Of a stretch of DNA of 64,000 nucleotides, positions 24,979 through 33,944 are shown one piece after another; the first letter of the stretch is position 1; the number at the start of each line of letters is the position of its first letter. Origin of the DNA: CALINB01 sp938045325. GTDB lineage: Bacteria > Pseudomonadota > Alphaproteobacteria > Rhodospirillales > CALINB01. The translations under genes were made by a program, and so were the position numbers. The notes beneath the pieces were generated by a model. The model was not told where the DNA came from, did not search any database, and worked only from the letters and a program-made list of their open reading frames with translations. Location: NCBI GenBank assembly GCA_038114465.1, contig JAYNQW010000001.1:248001-312000 (forward strand). Direction: 5' to 3'.

Positions 24979-25500
24979 TTACGATACCGCCAGCGCGTGG
25001 ATCTGGGGCGCGTGGCCGCAGGCCCGGATAAAGCGTACCAAATCTTCTGGCTCTATGGCCGTCGTTTGATCGTTAAGCAAGGGGTGATAATGCAAGGGTC
25101 TTTGGCTGAGCATCCGTTCTTCAAGAATAATCTGGACCGAAACCGCGCTGGGATTGATCACGCTAAACGGCGTGACTGAGCCCGGTTCGACACCGAGCAG
25201 GTCTCTCATGGCCTCGGGCTTGCCGAAAGATAGCCGGCCTGCGCCGAGTTGTTGGGCGAGACGCTTTAAGTCGATTCGGCTGTCCTCAAGCGTGACCACG
25301 AGCCAAAATTTTCCCTTTTTATCCTTTAAAAACAGTGATTTACAGTGGCCTCCGGGCAGTTGTCCGCGCAGGGCCTTGCTTTCCTCAACGGTGAAGACGG
25401 GCGCATGGCGGACGGTCTTGGTCTCGATCCCAAGGGCCTGCAGGCGGGCGAACAAATCGTCGGGCGTGGCATGTGCGGGAGATTGTTGGCCGATCGTCAT
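24979..25500 (-). CDS. YbaK/ProX-type aminoacyl-tRNA deacylase
   Basis: A 173-residue stand-alone editing protein of the prolyl-tRNA synthetase-associated (PrdX/ProXp) family. Seen: VRHAPVFTVEESKALRGQLPG with the conserved Lys region, GHCKSLFLKDKKGKFWLVV, and the GVEPGSVTPFSVIN loop typical of INS-like domains. It removes wrongly attached amino acid (often alanine) from tRNA-Pro in trans. It is a single gene, 137 bases from cnoX on the same strand, divergent from tRNA-Gly. Confidence 0.9.
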   Translation of the reverse strand: MTIGQQSPAHATPDDLFARLQALGIETKTVRHAPVFTVEESKALRGQLPGGHCKSLFLKDKKGKFWLVVTLEDSRIDLKRLAQQLGAGRLSFGKPEAMRDLLGVEPGSVTPFSVINPSAVSVQIILEERMLSQRPLHYHPLLNDQTTAIEPEDLVRFIRACGHAPQIHALAVS

Positions 25501-25620
25501 CCCGGCAAAATAAGGCTATAGCAGGGGCTGTGTAAATCACTTGCAAACTAGGCCGCTTGGCGTATCATCGGCGCCCCACCGCATGAAAACCTCAATCAGG
25601 TTCCCATATCCGCGGTTTGG

Positions 25621-25695
25621 GCGGGCGTAGCTCAGGGGTAGAGCGCAACCTTGCCAAGGTTGAAGTCGTGAGTTCGAATCTCATCGCCCGCTCCA
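25621..25695 (+). tRNA. tRNA-Gly (anticodon GCC)
   Basis: A 75-base gene with complete cloverleaf: acceptor GCGGGCG (25621-25627) pairs with CGCCCGC (25685-25691), the D-arm has AGCTC-AGGGGTA-GAGC, the anticodon stem CAACC/GGTTG frames TTGCCAA with anticodon GCC, and the T-arm has GTTCGAATC. The discriminator is T and the CCA end is encoded. A T-run follows directly. Confidence 0.98.
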
Positions 25696-25779
25696 TTTTT
25701 TTGCCCCAATGGTTGTTGCTTCCGGCATAAAATGCGGCATTCGAAAAAGCGGATACCTCATGGCCTTGCGACGATTCCC

Positions 25780-26988
25780 ATGAAGACCTTACCGGCTAAC
25801 GGGCTCATCGCAGTAATGTTCAGCGCGACGGTTCTCGGCATGATCGGCATCGTCGCCTATCCGGCGTTACTGCCGACGTTCAAGGCCGAATGGGGGCTAT
25901 CGAATACAGCCGCTGGTTGGATCAGCGGTGTTTATTTCGCGGGGTATGCCGCGAGCGTGCCGATCCTTTCGGCGCTCACGGACCGTATTGATGCGCGCCG
26001 GGTTATTCTATTCGGACTATTTGTCAGCATGATCGCGCCGATTGGATTCGCATACACCGCCGTGGGTCTTGTGAGTGCGAGTGTGTGGTGGGGCCTGCAA
26101 GGGGTCGGGTTTGCCGGCATGTATATGCCGGGCCTGAAGGCGCTTAACGAACGTGTGCCCGCGGAGCAACGAGATCATGCCGCTGCGATTTTCACCGCAA
26201 CATTTACCGTCGGCGTCAGTATCTCGTTTTCACTGACGGGTGTGTTGGCCGATGCTTTCGGTTGGCGCGGCGCGTTCCAATTATTAGCGGTCGGCCCCTT
26301 TATCGGATTGATCATGGTTGTACTTTTCGTTCACCCAAAACCCCGGCAACATTCACTTGAGTCACGCCCCATTTTCGATTTCAGGCCGGTCCTGCAAAAT
26401 CGCCGCGCGCTCGTCCATTCGATTGCTTATGCCGTACATAACGGCGAATCCGCGGTGATGCGGGCTTGGATCGTGGCACTCTTGGTTTTTGCGGCCTCAA
26501 ATCAAGCCTCGCTGAATTTCCAATTCGATCTCGCGCCGCCGGCGGTTGCTTCCATCATGACGGCTCTCGGCCTGCCGGCGATCCTGCTGGCGAGCAAGCT
26601 CTCACAACATATCAACCGCCGCGTTGTTATCATGGCCATCATGGCTTTATCGGCAGCAACCGGGATTGCGCTTGCGCTGTCCGTCGAGGCCACGTTCGTC
26701 ATCGTGTTTGTGATTGCGTGTTTCTACGGTTTTATCGTGACTGCCGACTCCGGCATCATCAATGCAGGGCTGCTCGCGCGCGCCGAACCGGCCCGGCATG
26801 GCGCTTCTATGGCGGTGCATGCGATGCTTGCTTTTAGTGCCGCGTTCATCATGCCGTTCGTATTTGGTGCCGTCCTCGATGTGGCGGGCGGTGAGAATGA
26901 GCCGCAAGCATGGCTCATCGCATTTGGGGCTATGGCCGTGTTTGTTGCCATCGGCCCGTTGGCGCTTTTCACGATGGACCGGGAATAG
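25780..26988 (+). CDS. MFS transporter
   Basis: A roughly 402-residue major facilitator with about twelve membrane helices. The loop 2-3 motif LTDRIDARRVILFG is a good match to motif A of the superfamily, and GVSISFSLTGVLADAFGWRGAFQLL fits helix 5 to the next loop. A basic/Pro central loop (HPKPRQHSLESRP) separates the two six-helix halves. The substrate is not deducible. ATG 25732 would add 16 residues; neither start has a clear ribosome site, and 25780 gives the usual short N-terminus before helix 1. It is convergent with the ABC transporter operon, three bases apart. Confidence 0.87.
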   Translation: MKTLPANGLIAVMFSATVLGMIGIVAYPALLPTFKAEWGLSNTAAGWISGVYFAGYAASVPILSALTDRIDARRVILFGLFVSMIAPIGFAYTAVGLVSASVWWGLQGVGFAGMYMPGLKALNERVPAEQRDHAAAIFTATFTVGVSISFSLTGVLADAFGWRGAFQLLAVGPFIGLIMVVLFVHPKPRQHSLESRPIFDFRPVLQNRRALVHSIAYAVHNGESAVMRAWIVALLVFAASNQASLNFQFDLAPPAVASIMTALGLPAILLASKLSQHINRRVVIMAIMALSAATGIALALSVEATFVIVFVIACFYGFIVTADSGIINAGLLARAEPARHGASMAVHAMLAFSAAFIMPFVFGAVLDVAGGENEPQAWLIAFGAMAVFVAIGPLALFTMDRE

Positions 26989-26991
26989 GGC

Positions 26992-27855
26992 TTAACCGCC
27001 TAAGAAAAGGCGCCCGACATCCGGGTTTTCGAGCAGGTCGTTTCCTTTATCGGCCATGGCCAATTCGCCCGATACCAGCACATAGCCGAGATCGGCAAAC
27101 TCGAGTCCGCGCTTGGCGTTCTGCTCGACCATGATGATGGTTTTGCCTTCGTTGCGTTGCAAGTCGTCAAGAATTTCAAACACCAAATCGATAAAGCGCG
27201 GTTCAAGCCCGATGGACGGCTCGTCCACGAGCAAAACATCCGGCTCCATGACGAGCGCGCGTGAAATTTCCAACAGGCGCCGTTCACCGCCCGAGAGGAC
27301 CTTGGCCTGGTGGGTGCGCCGTGCCGCTAGACGGTCGTATTTGGCGAAGACCTTCTCGGCCGCCTCTTTGGCTTGCGTGGGGCTATCCATCAAAAAGCCG
27401 CCCATCCAGAGATTTTCCTCGACCGTCATGCTCGGAAAGATGGATTTGTCCTGTAGGATATAAGCGATACCGGCTTCCTTGAGTTTTTGATTCGGACTTA
27501 GAGCGGTGATTTCGCGCGGTCCGGCATCAGATTCAATTGTGATGGTGCCGTTAAAGATGTTCGTAAAACCGTAAATCGAATGCAGGATTGTTGATTTGCC
27601 GGCGCCGTTCGGACCGATCAGGCACAGCGACTGTCCTTTCGCGACCTGCAAATTGAAATCGTGCAGGATCTCCATCTTGCCGTAACCTGCATTCAAGCCG
27701 CTGATGGTTACATAGGGCTTGTTGTTCGCGAGCGATCCGATTTTTTCAATCGGAATCGGCTCGGCAAGTTGGCGGGCCTGGCGGTCGACTTCCTCGACCG
27801 AGATGACCGTATCGACAGACCCGATATGATAGCCGCCGGCGCGTGATTCAGCCAT
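26992..27855 (-). CDS. livF: Branched-chain amino acid-type ABC transporter ATPase LivF
   Basis: A 287-residue ABC ATPase. Walker A GPNGAGKS, Q-loop, signature LSGGERRLLEISRAL and Walker B VLLVDEPSIGLEP are intact, and the C-terminus resembles LivF (GYVLVSGELAMADKGNDLL). It has about 46 extra residues at the N-terminus, acidic and Val/Glu-rich, before the normal opening YVTISGLNAGYG; a shorter real start is possible but no nearer ATG is obvious. It works with LivG as the energising pair at the inner membrane. Its start overlaps the livG stop by one base (TGATG). Confidence 0.93.
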   Translation of the reverse strand: MAESRAGGYHIGSVDTVISVEEVDRQARQLAEPIPIEKIGSLANNKPYVTISGLNAGYGKMEILHDFNLQVAKGQSLCLIGPNGAGKSTILHSIYGFTNIFNGTITIESDAGPREITALSPNQKLKEAGIAYILQDKSIFPSMTVEENLWMGGFLMDSPTQAKEAAEKVFAKYDRLAARRTHQAKVLSGGERRLLEISRALVMEPDVLLVDEPSIGLEPRFIDLVFEILDDLQRNEGKTIIMVEQNAKRGLEFADLGYVLVSGELAMADKGNDLLENPDVGRLFLGG

Positions 27856-28601
27856 CAGTGCGCCCCCAAATAAGCGTCGATTACGCGCTGATCATTTTGA
27901 ATTTCATCAGGCGTGCCATGCGCCAATAATTCACCATGCGCCAGGCAATAAATATTTTCGGCCAGGTTCATGATGACCCGCATGTTGTGTTCAATCACAA
28001 ACAGCGTAATGCCGAAATCCGTGTTGGCGCGTTTCAAGCGGTCGATGAGACCGTTGATAAGTGTCGGGTTGATGCCCGCGGTCGGCTCGTCCAACAATAA
28101 TACTTTCGGCTCGTTCATCAGCGCCGTCGCGAACTCGAGCAGGCGTTGTTGGCCGAACGACAACTCGCCGGCGATCAGGAACCGTTTTTGATACAATCCG
28201 ACGAATTCCAGCAATGCCTCGGCTTTGTCGAGCGTTTCCGGATCGTAAGACCTGAACATGTCCTTGAAAGTTGCCGTGCGATGCGGGATCGAAATCAGCA
28301 GGTTATCGATACAGTTCATTTTGGAGAAGATCCGCGTTTGCTGGAATGTGCGGATCAATCCGAGGCGTGCAATTTCCTGAACGCGCATCGTCGATATTTC
28401 GTTTCCTTCGAATTTAATCGAGCCGTCATCAATGGGGTGATAACCGACGATGGAGTTAAACAGCGTCGTTTTGCCCGAACCGTTAGGACCGATCAAGCCG
28501 GTGATTTTGCCGTTTGGCACGGTCAGCGAAATTTCCTTGTTGGCAATGACGCCGCCGAAGGCTTTCGAAACGTTGTCGACCTCGATCACGGATGACGTCA
28601 T
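27855..28601 (-). CDS. livG: Branched-chain amino acid-type ABC transporter ATPase LivG
   Basis: A 248-residue ABC ATPase: Walker A GPNGSGKTTLFNSI (about 36-49), signature LSFGQQRLLEFATAL, Walker B VLLLDEPTAGINP, and the LivG-type C-terminus with FVIEHNMRVIMNLAENIYCLAHG. It is the partner of LivF. Its start overlaps livM by four bases (ATGA) and its stop overlaps livF, so the whole set is translated as a coupled operon. Confidence 0.95.
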   Translation of the reverse strand: MTSSVIEVDNVSKAFGGVIANKEISLTVPNGKITGLIGPNGSGKTTLFNSIVGYHPIDDGSIKFEGNEISTMRVQEIARLGLIRTFQQTRIFSKMNCIDNLLISIPHRTATFKDMFRSYDPETLDKAEALLEFVGLYQKRFLIAGELSFGQQRLLEFATALMNEPKVLLLDEPTAGINPTLINGLIDRLKRANTDFGITLFVIEHNMRVIMNLAENIYCLAHGELLAHGTPDEIQNDQRVIDAYLGAH

Positions 28602-29689
28602 TCCGCGGCTCCCTTATTGCGTGCTTCGGTTGCGGTTTGATCGATGACGACGCCGAATTTTTCGGGCCATTTTTCTTTCATCCAGCCCATGATGCCTTGT
28701 TGGAAAAACACGACAGTGATGATGATGATCATACCGAGCGCGACCCACTGCCAGCCCAAAAGGTAGGTCCATGTCACTTCCTTCACCAAGTGAAACACGA
28801 TGGCGCCCATGACTGGACCCCACAGAGTTCCTTTGCCGCCCAGGAGCGGCATGGCGACCATAAAGATACCGAAGGTGACGGTCGGGAAGGCGACTTCGAG
28901 GGGTTCGATGAAGCCGGTCATGTTGCCGAAAATGGCGCCCGAGATGCCGAGGAAAAATGCCGAGACGGACCAGGCGACGATTTTATGACGCAATGTGTGA
29001 ACACCAAGCGCCTCGGCTTTATCTTCATCGTCGCGAATCGCGTTAATGGCGAGGCCGAAACGGGTTTGATAAAGCCTTTTGAGCGCGAGGAATGTAATGA
29101 CTGCGGCGCCAAAACTGAACCAATAGAAAAACTCCGCACGGGCATCCGCCGTGCCCGGGTGCACCGGCATGGCGATGCCACCACCACCTCCGACCCATTG
29201 CCAAGCACCGAATAGTTCACCGGCTGCCAGCGCGATACCAAGGGTGCCGATTGCAAAGTAAGCGGCCCTAAGGCCGAACATAATGAGTCCTAATATGGGC
29301 GCGAGGAGGGCTGAGCCAAACGCGGCCGCGAGGGTGCCGTAAATAATGCCCTGATAGTACTGTTCAGGCGTGAAGGACGCCTTACCCGCCCCCGCGGCGG
29401 ATGTGTAAACGCCGACATCATAAACGAGGCCGACCTGCACGATGGCGGAGATGTACATCCCGGCGCCGAAAAAGAAAATGTTACCGAGCGAATTGTAGCC
29501 CATCTGCCCGCCCATGGTGTCCCAAGTTTGGGCGAACAAAATCATGATCCAAAGGATGGCGATCTGAAACAAGTAATTTGGAAACAGGAACGGTGCGATC
29601 AGTCCGAAGCCGACAAGGCCGATATAAAACGGCAGCTGCTTGCGCTCGTTTGTTTCAAAACTGTCGACACCTTTGAGAAAACGGCTCAT
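28598..29689 (-). CDS. livM: Branched-chain amino acid-type ABC transporter permease LivM
   Basis: A 363-residue permease with about nine to ten membrane helices. Signatures: TWDTMGGQMGYNSLGNIFFFGAGMY in pieces (helix 2-3 of LivM) and RDDEDKAEALGVHTLRHKIVAW, the cytoplasmic coupling loop that contacts the ATPases, followed by GKGTLWGPVMGAIVF. A Gly-rich periplasmic loop (WVGGGGGIAMPVHPG) lies in the middle. It overlaps livH by four bases upstream and livG by four downstream. Confidence 0.94.
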   Translation of the reverse strand: MSRFLKGVDSFETNERKQLPFYIGLVGFGLIAPFLFPNYLFQIAILWIMILFAQTWDTMGGQMGYNSLGNIFFFGAGMYISAIVQVGLVYDVGVYTSAAGAGKASFTPEQYYQGIIYGTLAAAFGSALLAPILGLIMFGLRAAYFAIGTLGIALAAGELFGAWQWVGGGGGIAMPVHPGTADARAEFFYWFSFGAAVITFLALKRLYQTRFGLAINAIRDDEDKAEALGVHTLRHKIVAWSVSAFFLGISGAIFGNMTGFIEPLEVAFPTVTFGIFMVAMPLLGGKGTLWGPVMGAIVFHLVKEVTWTYLLGWQWVALGMIIIITVVFFQQGIMGWMKEKWPEKFGVVIDQTATEARNKGAAE

Positions 29690-30588
29690 TGCACCACCTG
29701 ACGCAATTTACGCATTTGATGCTGCCGCCAGATTAGTACGATCAGCAGCATGCCGACGACGGCGACCTGTTGGAACTCGGCACCCAATACGAAGCCGCCG
29801 AATTGTTCGATCACGCCGAGGCCGAGAGCCGAAACAATGACGCCCGGTAAATTACCGAGACCGGCGGCGGTGACGATAACAAACGACCGGATCGAATGGG
29901 TAATGCCGTAAAACGGCTGAATGACCCAAATCATGGCGATCAACACGCCGGCGGCACCGCAAATGGCAGCGTTCAGCGCATAGGTAAAGGCGTACACCCG
30001 TTCCGTGTCGATGCCCATGATGCGGGCCGCGCGCGGGTCCTGCGCGGTTGCGCGAATGGCTTGTCCCATGCGGCTTCGCTTCATAAAGGCAACGATGAGG
30101 GCGGCTAAAATGCAGCACAGAATAAACGAGACCACTTTGATTTCCGCAACCGAAACGGTGCTGAACAACGTGCGGGTTTGCATACCTGAATTGGCCGTTT
30201 GGATTTCCGGGCCGAAGGCAAGGTTGAGAAGTTGTTGAAGAACAAAAGCGATGCCGAATGTCGCCAGCAAAGAGGTAAAAAGATCGCGGTCGATTACCCA
30301 GCGGATGATAAGCACATACATGATCCAGCCGAAAATGAACAACAACGCCATAACGACGGGCATCATGAAAATCGGGTGGATGCCGAAAGTTTTTTGCAGC
30401 CACCAGGCAAGATAGCCGCCGAAGATTACAAAATCACCCTGGGCTAAATTTTTAACATTCATCACGCCCCAGACGAGGGCGAGGCCGTAGGCTGACAAGG
30501 CAAAAACGGCGCCAATGAGAATGCCGTCCAGCAGTAGCTGAACATTCAACGCCGGTGCCGCAATCAATAACTGAAGGTTCCCGAGCAT
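29686..30588 (-). CDS. livH: Branched-chain amino acid-type ABC transporter permease LivH
   Basis: A 300-residue permease with about eight helices. Signatures: ALSAYGLALVWGVMNVKNLAQGDFVIFGGYLAW in pieces (N-terminal LivH motif), RATAQDPRAARIMGIDTERVYAFTYALN, the coupling loop, and AAGLGNLPGVIVSALGLGVIEQF near the end. It pairs with LivM to form the pore. It lies 88 bases after livJ with a GC-rich hairpin in between, and overlaps livM by four bases. Confidence 0.94.
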   Translation of the reverse strand: MLGNLQLLIAAPALNVQLLLDGILIGAVFALSAYGLALVWGVMNVKNLAQGDFVIFGGYLAWWLQKTFGIHPIFMMPVVMALLFIFGWIMYVLIIRWVIDRDLFTSLLATFGIAFVLQQLLNLAFGPEIQTANSGMQTRTLFSTVSVAEIKVVSFILCCILAALIVAFMKRSRMGQAIRATAQDPRAARIMGIDTERVYAFTYALNAAICGAAGVLIAMIWVIQPFYGITHSIRSFVIVTAAGLGNLPGVIVSALGLGVIEQFGGFVLGAEFQQVAVVGMLLIVLIWRQHQMRKLRQVVQ

Positions 30589-30635
30589 GAAGCGCCCCTT
30601 ATAATTTTGCCGTGTTCGCCATCCCGAAACGATGC

Positions 30636-30658
30636 GCCCCCACCACGAGGGCGGGGGC
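30636..30658 (-). promoter_or_regulatory. Hairpin between livJ and livH
   Basis: On the minus-strand transcript GCCCCCGCC and GGTGGGGGC form a nine-bp stem (one G-U) with a five-base loop and no T-run after it. Such hairpins downstream of binding-protein genes often stabilise the upstream mRNA or cause partial termination, giving more binding protein than permease (inference). Confidence 0.5.
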
Positions 30659-30676
30659 GATCATTGGTCTTACTTC

Positions 30677-31921
30677 TTAGTCTTTTGCTTTACGCGGGAA
30701 GTTCACGGGATGGGACGCCCATTTGGACGGCGCAACAACGCGATACTTTCCGTTTTGTATTTGGCGCAGCACCATCGGCTTGGCAATATTATTGCCGGCC
30801 TTGGAGAATTTGATGTTGCCGTAGAAGGTTTTCATATTTGTGGCGGAAAGGGCGTCGCGGACTTTTTTCGGATCAAACGAGTTGGCCCGCTCGAGGGCGT
30901 CTTTCCAAACCTGCACAGCGGCGGAGGCTTGCGCCGATTGATACGGCACGTTCTTGTAACCTTTATATGTGTCTTTAAAAAGCTTGTCGTAGTCGGCGGC
31001 CGAACCGAACAGCCCGTCTTTATAACTTAGCGTTTCCGCCCATTGCGTCGGGCACAGGAAATCATCGACCGACTTGCCGAACTTTTTAACGATTTTTGCC
31101 GCTTCGCAGTGAGTCATGGCGATCATCGGTACATCAATTTTCAGCTCTTTGATTTGCCGTGCCGCCGTCGCTGCGCCCTTAGAGTGACCAGAGATAACCA
31201 AAACATCCGGTTTTACCGCTTGAACTTTACGCAATGTCGGCGAGATATCCGAGAGATCGCGCGGCATTTTATCGTCGATGACCACCTTCATGCCGTAGCG
31301 TTTGACGTCCTCAACGACACCGGCGCGCACATCGAGAGAAAACGGATCATTTTCAAACGACATCGCAACTTTAATATCGACCGCCTTTTTGCCGAGTTTT
31401 GGTGCGAGCTCAGCGGCTAAGGCAATCGAGCTTGCCAAGTATTGTTCGGACGTTGAAAGAACGGCGAATAAATAGCGGTAGCCTTTTGTAAACAAGGAGC
31501 GTGAAGCGCCTTCGGCCTCAACCATCGGCACCTTGTATTTTTCAATTATCGGCGCCGCCGCTTTCGTCGTTGCAGAACTGTACGGGCCTAAGAAAAACTT
31601 AACGCCGTCCTGTTTGACCAGGCGCTCTAAAAGTTGAGCCGTCCGGGCCGGGGTCGATTCGTCGTCATAATATTTAATTTTTAACTTGTAGGATTTGCCG
31701 CCGACTTTGACGCCACCAGCTTCATTAATTTTTTTTGCGGCCAAGTCATAACCGTTTTTGGCATGAATACCGTTGGTTGAGTATTTCCCGGTGAATGAAA
31801 TGGCTGAGCCCAGAATGATTGTGTCGCCTTCGACTTTGGCTTGGACCGTTGGGGCCGTCAGCAAACTGATGGCCGTTAAGCCGGCGACAGCAACCGGCAT
31901 TGATTTAAGTACTTTGTGCAT
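30677..31921 (-). CDS. ABC transporter periplasmic substrate-binding protein (LivJ-type)
   Basis: A 414-residue type I periplasmic binding protein with a Sec signal (cut after TAPTVQA, residue 28). ILGSAISFTGKYSTNGIHAKNGYDLAAKKIN in pieces is the entry of the Leu/Ile/Val-binding family; FFLGPYSSATTKAAAPIIEKYKVPMV follows. It captures the substrate and delivers it to LivHMGF encoded downstream. The exact ligand (branched-chain amino acid, amide or other small acid) is open. Start ATG 31921 has GGGAGGATT upstream. A perfect 17-base dyad lies about 108 bases upstream. Confidence 0.93.
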   Translation of the reverse strand: MHKVLKSMPVAVAGLTAISLLTAPTVQAKVEGDTIILGSAISFTGKYSTNGIHAKNGYDLAAKKINEAGGVKVGGKSYKLKIKYYDDESTPARTAQLLERLVKQDGVKFFLGPYSSATTKAAAPIIEKYKVPMVEAEGASRSLFTKGYRYLFAVLSTSEQYLASSIALAAELAPKLGKKAVDIKVAMSFENDPFSLDVRAGVVEDVKRYGMKVVIDDKMPRDLSDISPTLRKVQAVKPDVLVISGHSKGAATAARQIKELKIDVPMIAMTHCEAAKIVKKFGKSVDDFLCPTQWAETLSYKDGLFGSAADYDKLFKDTYKGYKNVPYQSAQASAAVQVWKDALERANSFDPKKVRDALSATNMKTFYGNIKFSKAGNNIAKPMVLRQIQNGKYRVVAPSKWASHPVNFPRKAKD

Positions 31922-32272
31922 GAGTTAATCCTCCCTCATTGCGTTTATGGTGATGCGTTTTTGGCGCCACTCTCTGCGCCTGACATCTGAAATTCATGAT
32001 GGCCGTTTTGAGCGCTCCACATAAATTCCTGAATGGATCATTCAGTCGGCATCTTATGTGTTTGATTTTGCTATGCTTGGCGCCAGACTTCAACAGCCGA
32101 AATCGATAAAATCGCAAAATTTGACGCCACGAAATTGTTTGTTTCATAAGTACGCCCATGCAAAATCAAACCGATCAAGATATTGGTTTAAATTCGCTTG
32201 TTGTGTCTATCGCGATAACGTCTGGGAGCTGCGTTACAATCACGCCATATAGAGTACAGTGGCGAAAGCCCT
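31922..32272. other. Divergent intergenic region livJ / dehydrogenase
   Basis: A 351-base region between diverging genes, rather AT-rich. Besides the dyad at 32029-32045 and the livJ ribosome site next to 31921, no gene or clear terminator was seen. It must contain promoters in both directions. Confidence 0.6.
32029..32045. promoter_or_regulatory. 17-base dyad, TetR-like operator candidate
   Basis: CTGAATG-GAT-CATTCAG is a perfect inverted repeat with a three-base centre. Its TGAATG...CATTCA arms resemble known operators of TetR-family acyl/amino acid catabolism regulators such as FadR of Bacillus. It lies between the livJ operon and the divergent dehydrogenase gene. No TetR gene is in the window. 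Confidence 0.45.
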
Positions 32273-33394
32273 ATGACTGAAACAGCCAATACCCCTTCGT
32301 ACAACATTGCCGTCTTGCCGGGCGATGGCATCGGTCCCGAGATCATACCGCCGTGCCTAAATATCCTTGAGCAGTTATCCGTACAACTGGACGGCTTTCG
32401 GTTTGAATTTCAGGATTGTGTCGGCGGGGCCGGGCATTACCGGGATACCGGCGAAGAGCTGCCCGCCGAAACTTGGGCGGCGGTTAAATCCACGGATGCA
32501 ATATTGTTTGGTGCCATGGGTTTGCCCGAGGTGCGAAAGCCCGACGGCACAGAAATTAACCCGCAGATTGATTTGCGCATGGCGCTTGAATTGTTTGCCG
32601 GCGTGCGCCGAGTGCGTAGCATTCCGGGGGTCCCGGTTTCTTTATCCGATCCGCGCGCGCAGGAAATTGATTTTGTGCTCATTCGGGAACAGACCGAAGG
32701 CATGTTTGCCGACTTCACAAAAGGTGTTCGTGAAGATAACGAACGTGCAATCGATCGCTGCGTTATTACACGCGCTGCATCGGAACGAGTGTTCGATTTC
32801 TCATTCAATTTGGCACGGACCCGAAAAGAGCAGGGCTTTGCAGGCAAGCTGACATGTGTCGATAAAGCCAATGTTTTGAATACGATGGCGTTCTTCCGGG
32901 AAATTTTTAACGACCGGGCCACCCAATTTTCGGATATTGAAACGGAATCAGTTTATGTCGATGCGATGGCGCTCAATCTCGTGCGCGCCCCTTGGCAGTA
33001 CGATGTCATCGTCGCAGAAAATTTAATGGGTGATATCCTGTCCGATTTGGCGGCGTCGCTTGTCGGCGGTATGGGGTTTGCCCCTTCCGGCGATATTGGT
33101 CATGACCACGCTATGTTTCAGCCCGCTCACGGCAGCGCACCGGACATTGCCGGCAGCGGCAAAGCCAATCCGACGGCAATGTTGTTATCGGCATCCATGA
33201 TGCTCGATTGGCTGGGAACGCGGCATAATAATGACGCCCTCGTTCAAGCGGGCTCATTGTTAGAGCGTGCCGTCATTGAAACGTTCAAGGGCGGTAAAAT
33301 TAAAACCGCTGAATTCGGCGGCACGGATCGTACGGAAACGGTCACCGCCACGGTGCTGAACTCGATTGAGCAATTAATTCAAACGCCGGCCTAA
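32273..33394 (+). CDS. Isocitrate/isopropylmalate dehydrogenase family enzyme
   Basis: A 373-residue beta-decarboxylating dehydrogenase. Seen: AVLPGDGIGPEIIPP at the N-terminus, the substrate-arginine region MALELFAGVRRVRS, the DKANVL lysine loop, the metal-binding block DVIVAENLMGDILSDLAA and the NAD-binding AHGSAPDIAGSGKANPTAM. The absence of the standard LeuB wording (T-x-NLFGDILSD) and the lack of leuCD neighbours make plain LeuB unlikely; tartrate/malate-type or homologous members of the family are equally possible. Stop overlaps the convergent small gene by four bases. Confidence 0.88.
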   Translation: MTETANTPSYNIAVLPGDGIGPEIIPPCLNILEQLSVQLDGFRFEFQDCVGGAGHYRDTGEELPAETWAAVKSTDAILFGAMGLPEVRKPDGTEINPQIDLRMALELFAGVRRVRSIPGVPVSLSDPRAQEIDFVLIREQTEGMFADFTKGVREDNERAIDRCVITRAASERVFDFSFNLARTRKEQGFAGKLTCVDKANVLNTMAFFREIFNDRATQFSDIETESVYVDAMALNLVRAPWQYDVIVAENLMGDILSDLAASLVGGMGFAPSGDIGHDHAMFQPAHGSAPDIAGSGKANPTAMLLSASMMLDWLGTRHNNDALVQAGSLLERAVIETFKGGKIKTAEFGGTDRTETVTATVLNSIEQLIQTPA

Positions 33395-33753
33395 ACTTCA
33401 AGCACGGACGAAAACAACGCCAGCGCAACCAAAGCGATCGCATAAAACGCGACGGCAAACCCGATGGCAAAAAAGAAATTCGCGACGGTCCGGAGTGGGT
33501 AACGGGCGCGCTCATGCCGGCGCCGGTCACCGCTCCGTTTTTCTACGCCGCTCAGGACCGTAATGTAAAACCGGCGGCTCCAAAACGGGATCGATAGGCG
33601 AATATTGACGGGGGGCCCCTCGGCGGTGCCGGTAACGGCTTCATGCAGGGCCTGTTTTTGTCGTTTCGATAGCGATTCAAATATGTCGGCCGGCAACCGC
33701 GCAAACATCCAATTTTGAAGCGCTGTTTCGCCGTTTTTAGGCTCTAAGGTCAT
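33391..33753 (-). CDS. Small protein with C-terminal membrane helix, unknown function
   Basis: A 120-residue protein, not recognised. A soluble N-terminal part (MFARLPADIFESLSKRQKQAL, then RLSIPFWSRRFYITVL) is followed by a very basic stretch EKRSGDRRRHERARYPL and a single C-terminal helix NFFFAIGFAVAFYAIALVALALF, so it looks tail-anchored with the basic part in the cytoplasm. A ribosome site GGGGAAGAG precedes ATG 33753, which supports real translation. It lies convergent to the dehydrogenase and divergent from GDH. Confidence 0.75.
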   Translation of the reverse strand: MTLEPKNGETALQNWMFARLPADIFESLSKRQKQALHEAVTGTAEGPPVNIRLSIPFWSRRFYITVLSGVEKRSGDRRRHERARYPLRTVANFFFAIGFAVAFYAIALVALALFSSVLEV

Positions 33754-33944
33754 GGCTCTTCCCCGGTTTGCTGATTGCCGTCTGTTTCGGCGACGCCCCT
33801 ATTTGTGGGTTTTCCCGATGATAGCCCGATGTTAGCGGAAATATATGAAATCTTTATCATTTTTCCGTAATGGTTTAGGATTAAATTCAACACCTGGGGA
33901 TGAGGCCCGGAGCTGACTTCTAACAATATAGAGGGAAATAAGCG

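Noticed and set aside
28785..28800. Possible second parS site in livM
   Set aside because: Only the right half matches; total about 10-11 of 16 positions, inside coding sequence far from parAB.
28592..29215. Long plus-strand frame opposite livM
   Set aside because: Antisense shadow of a strongly conserved permease gene; composition (His/Asp/Gly-rich) is typical of a reverse frame.
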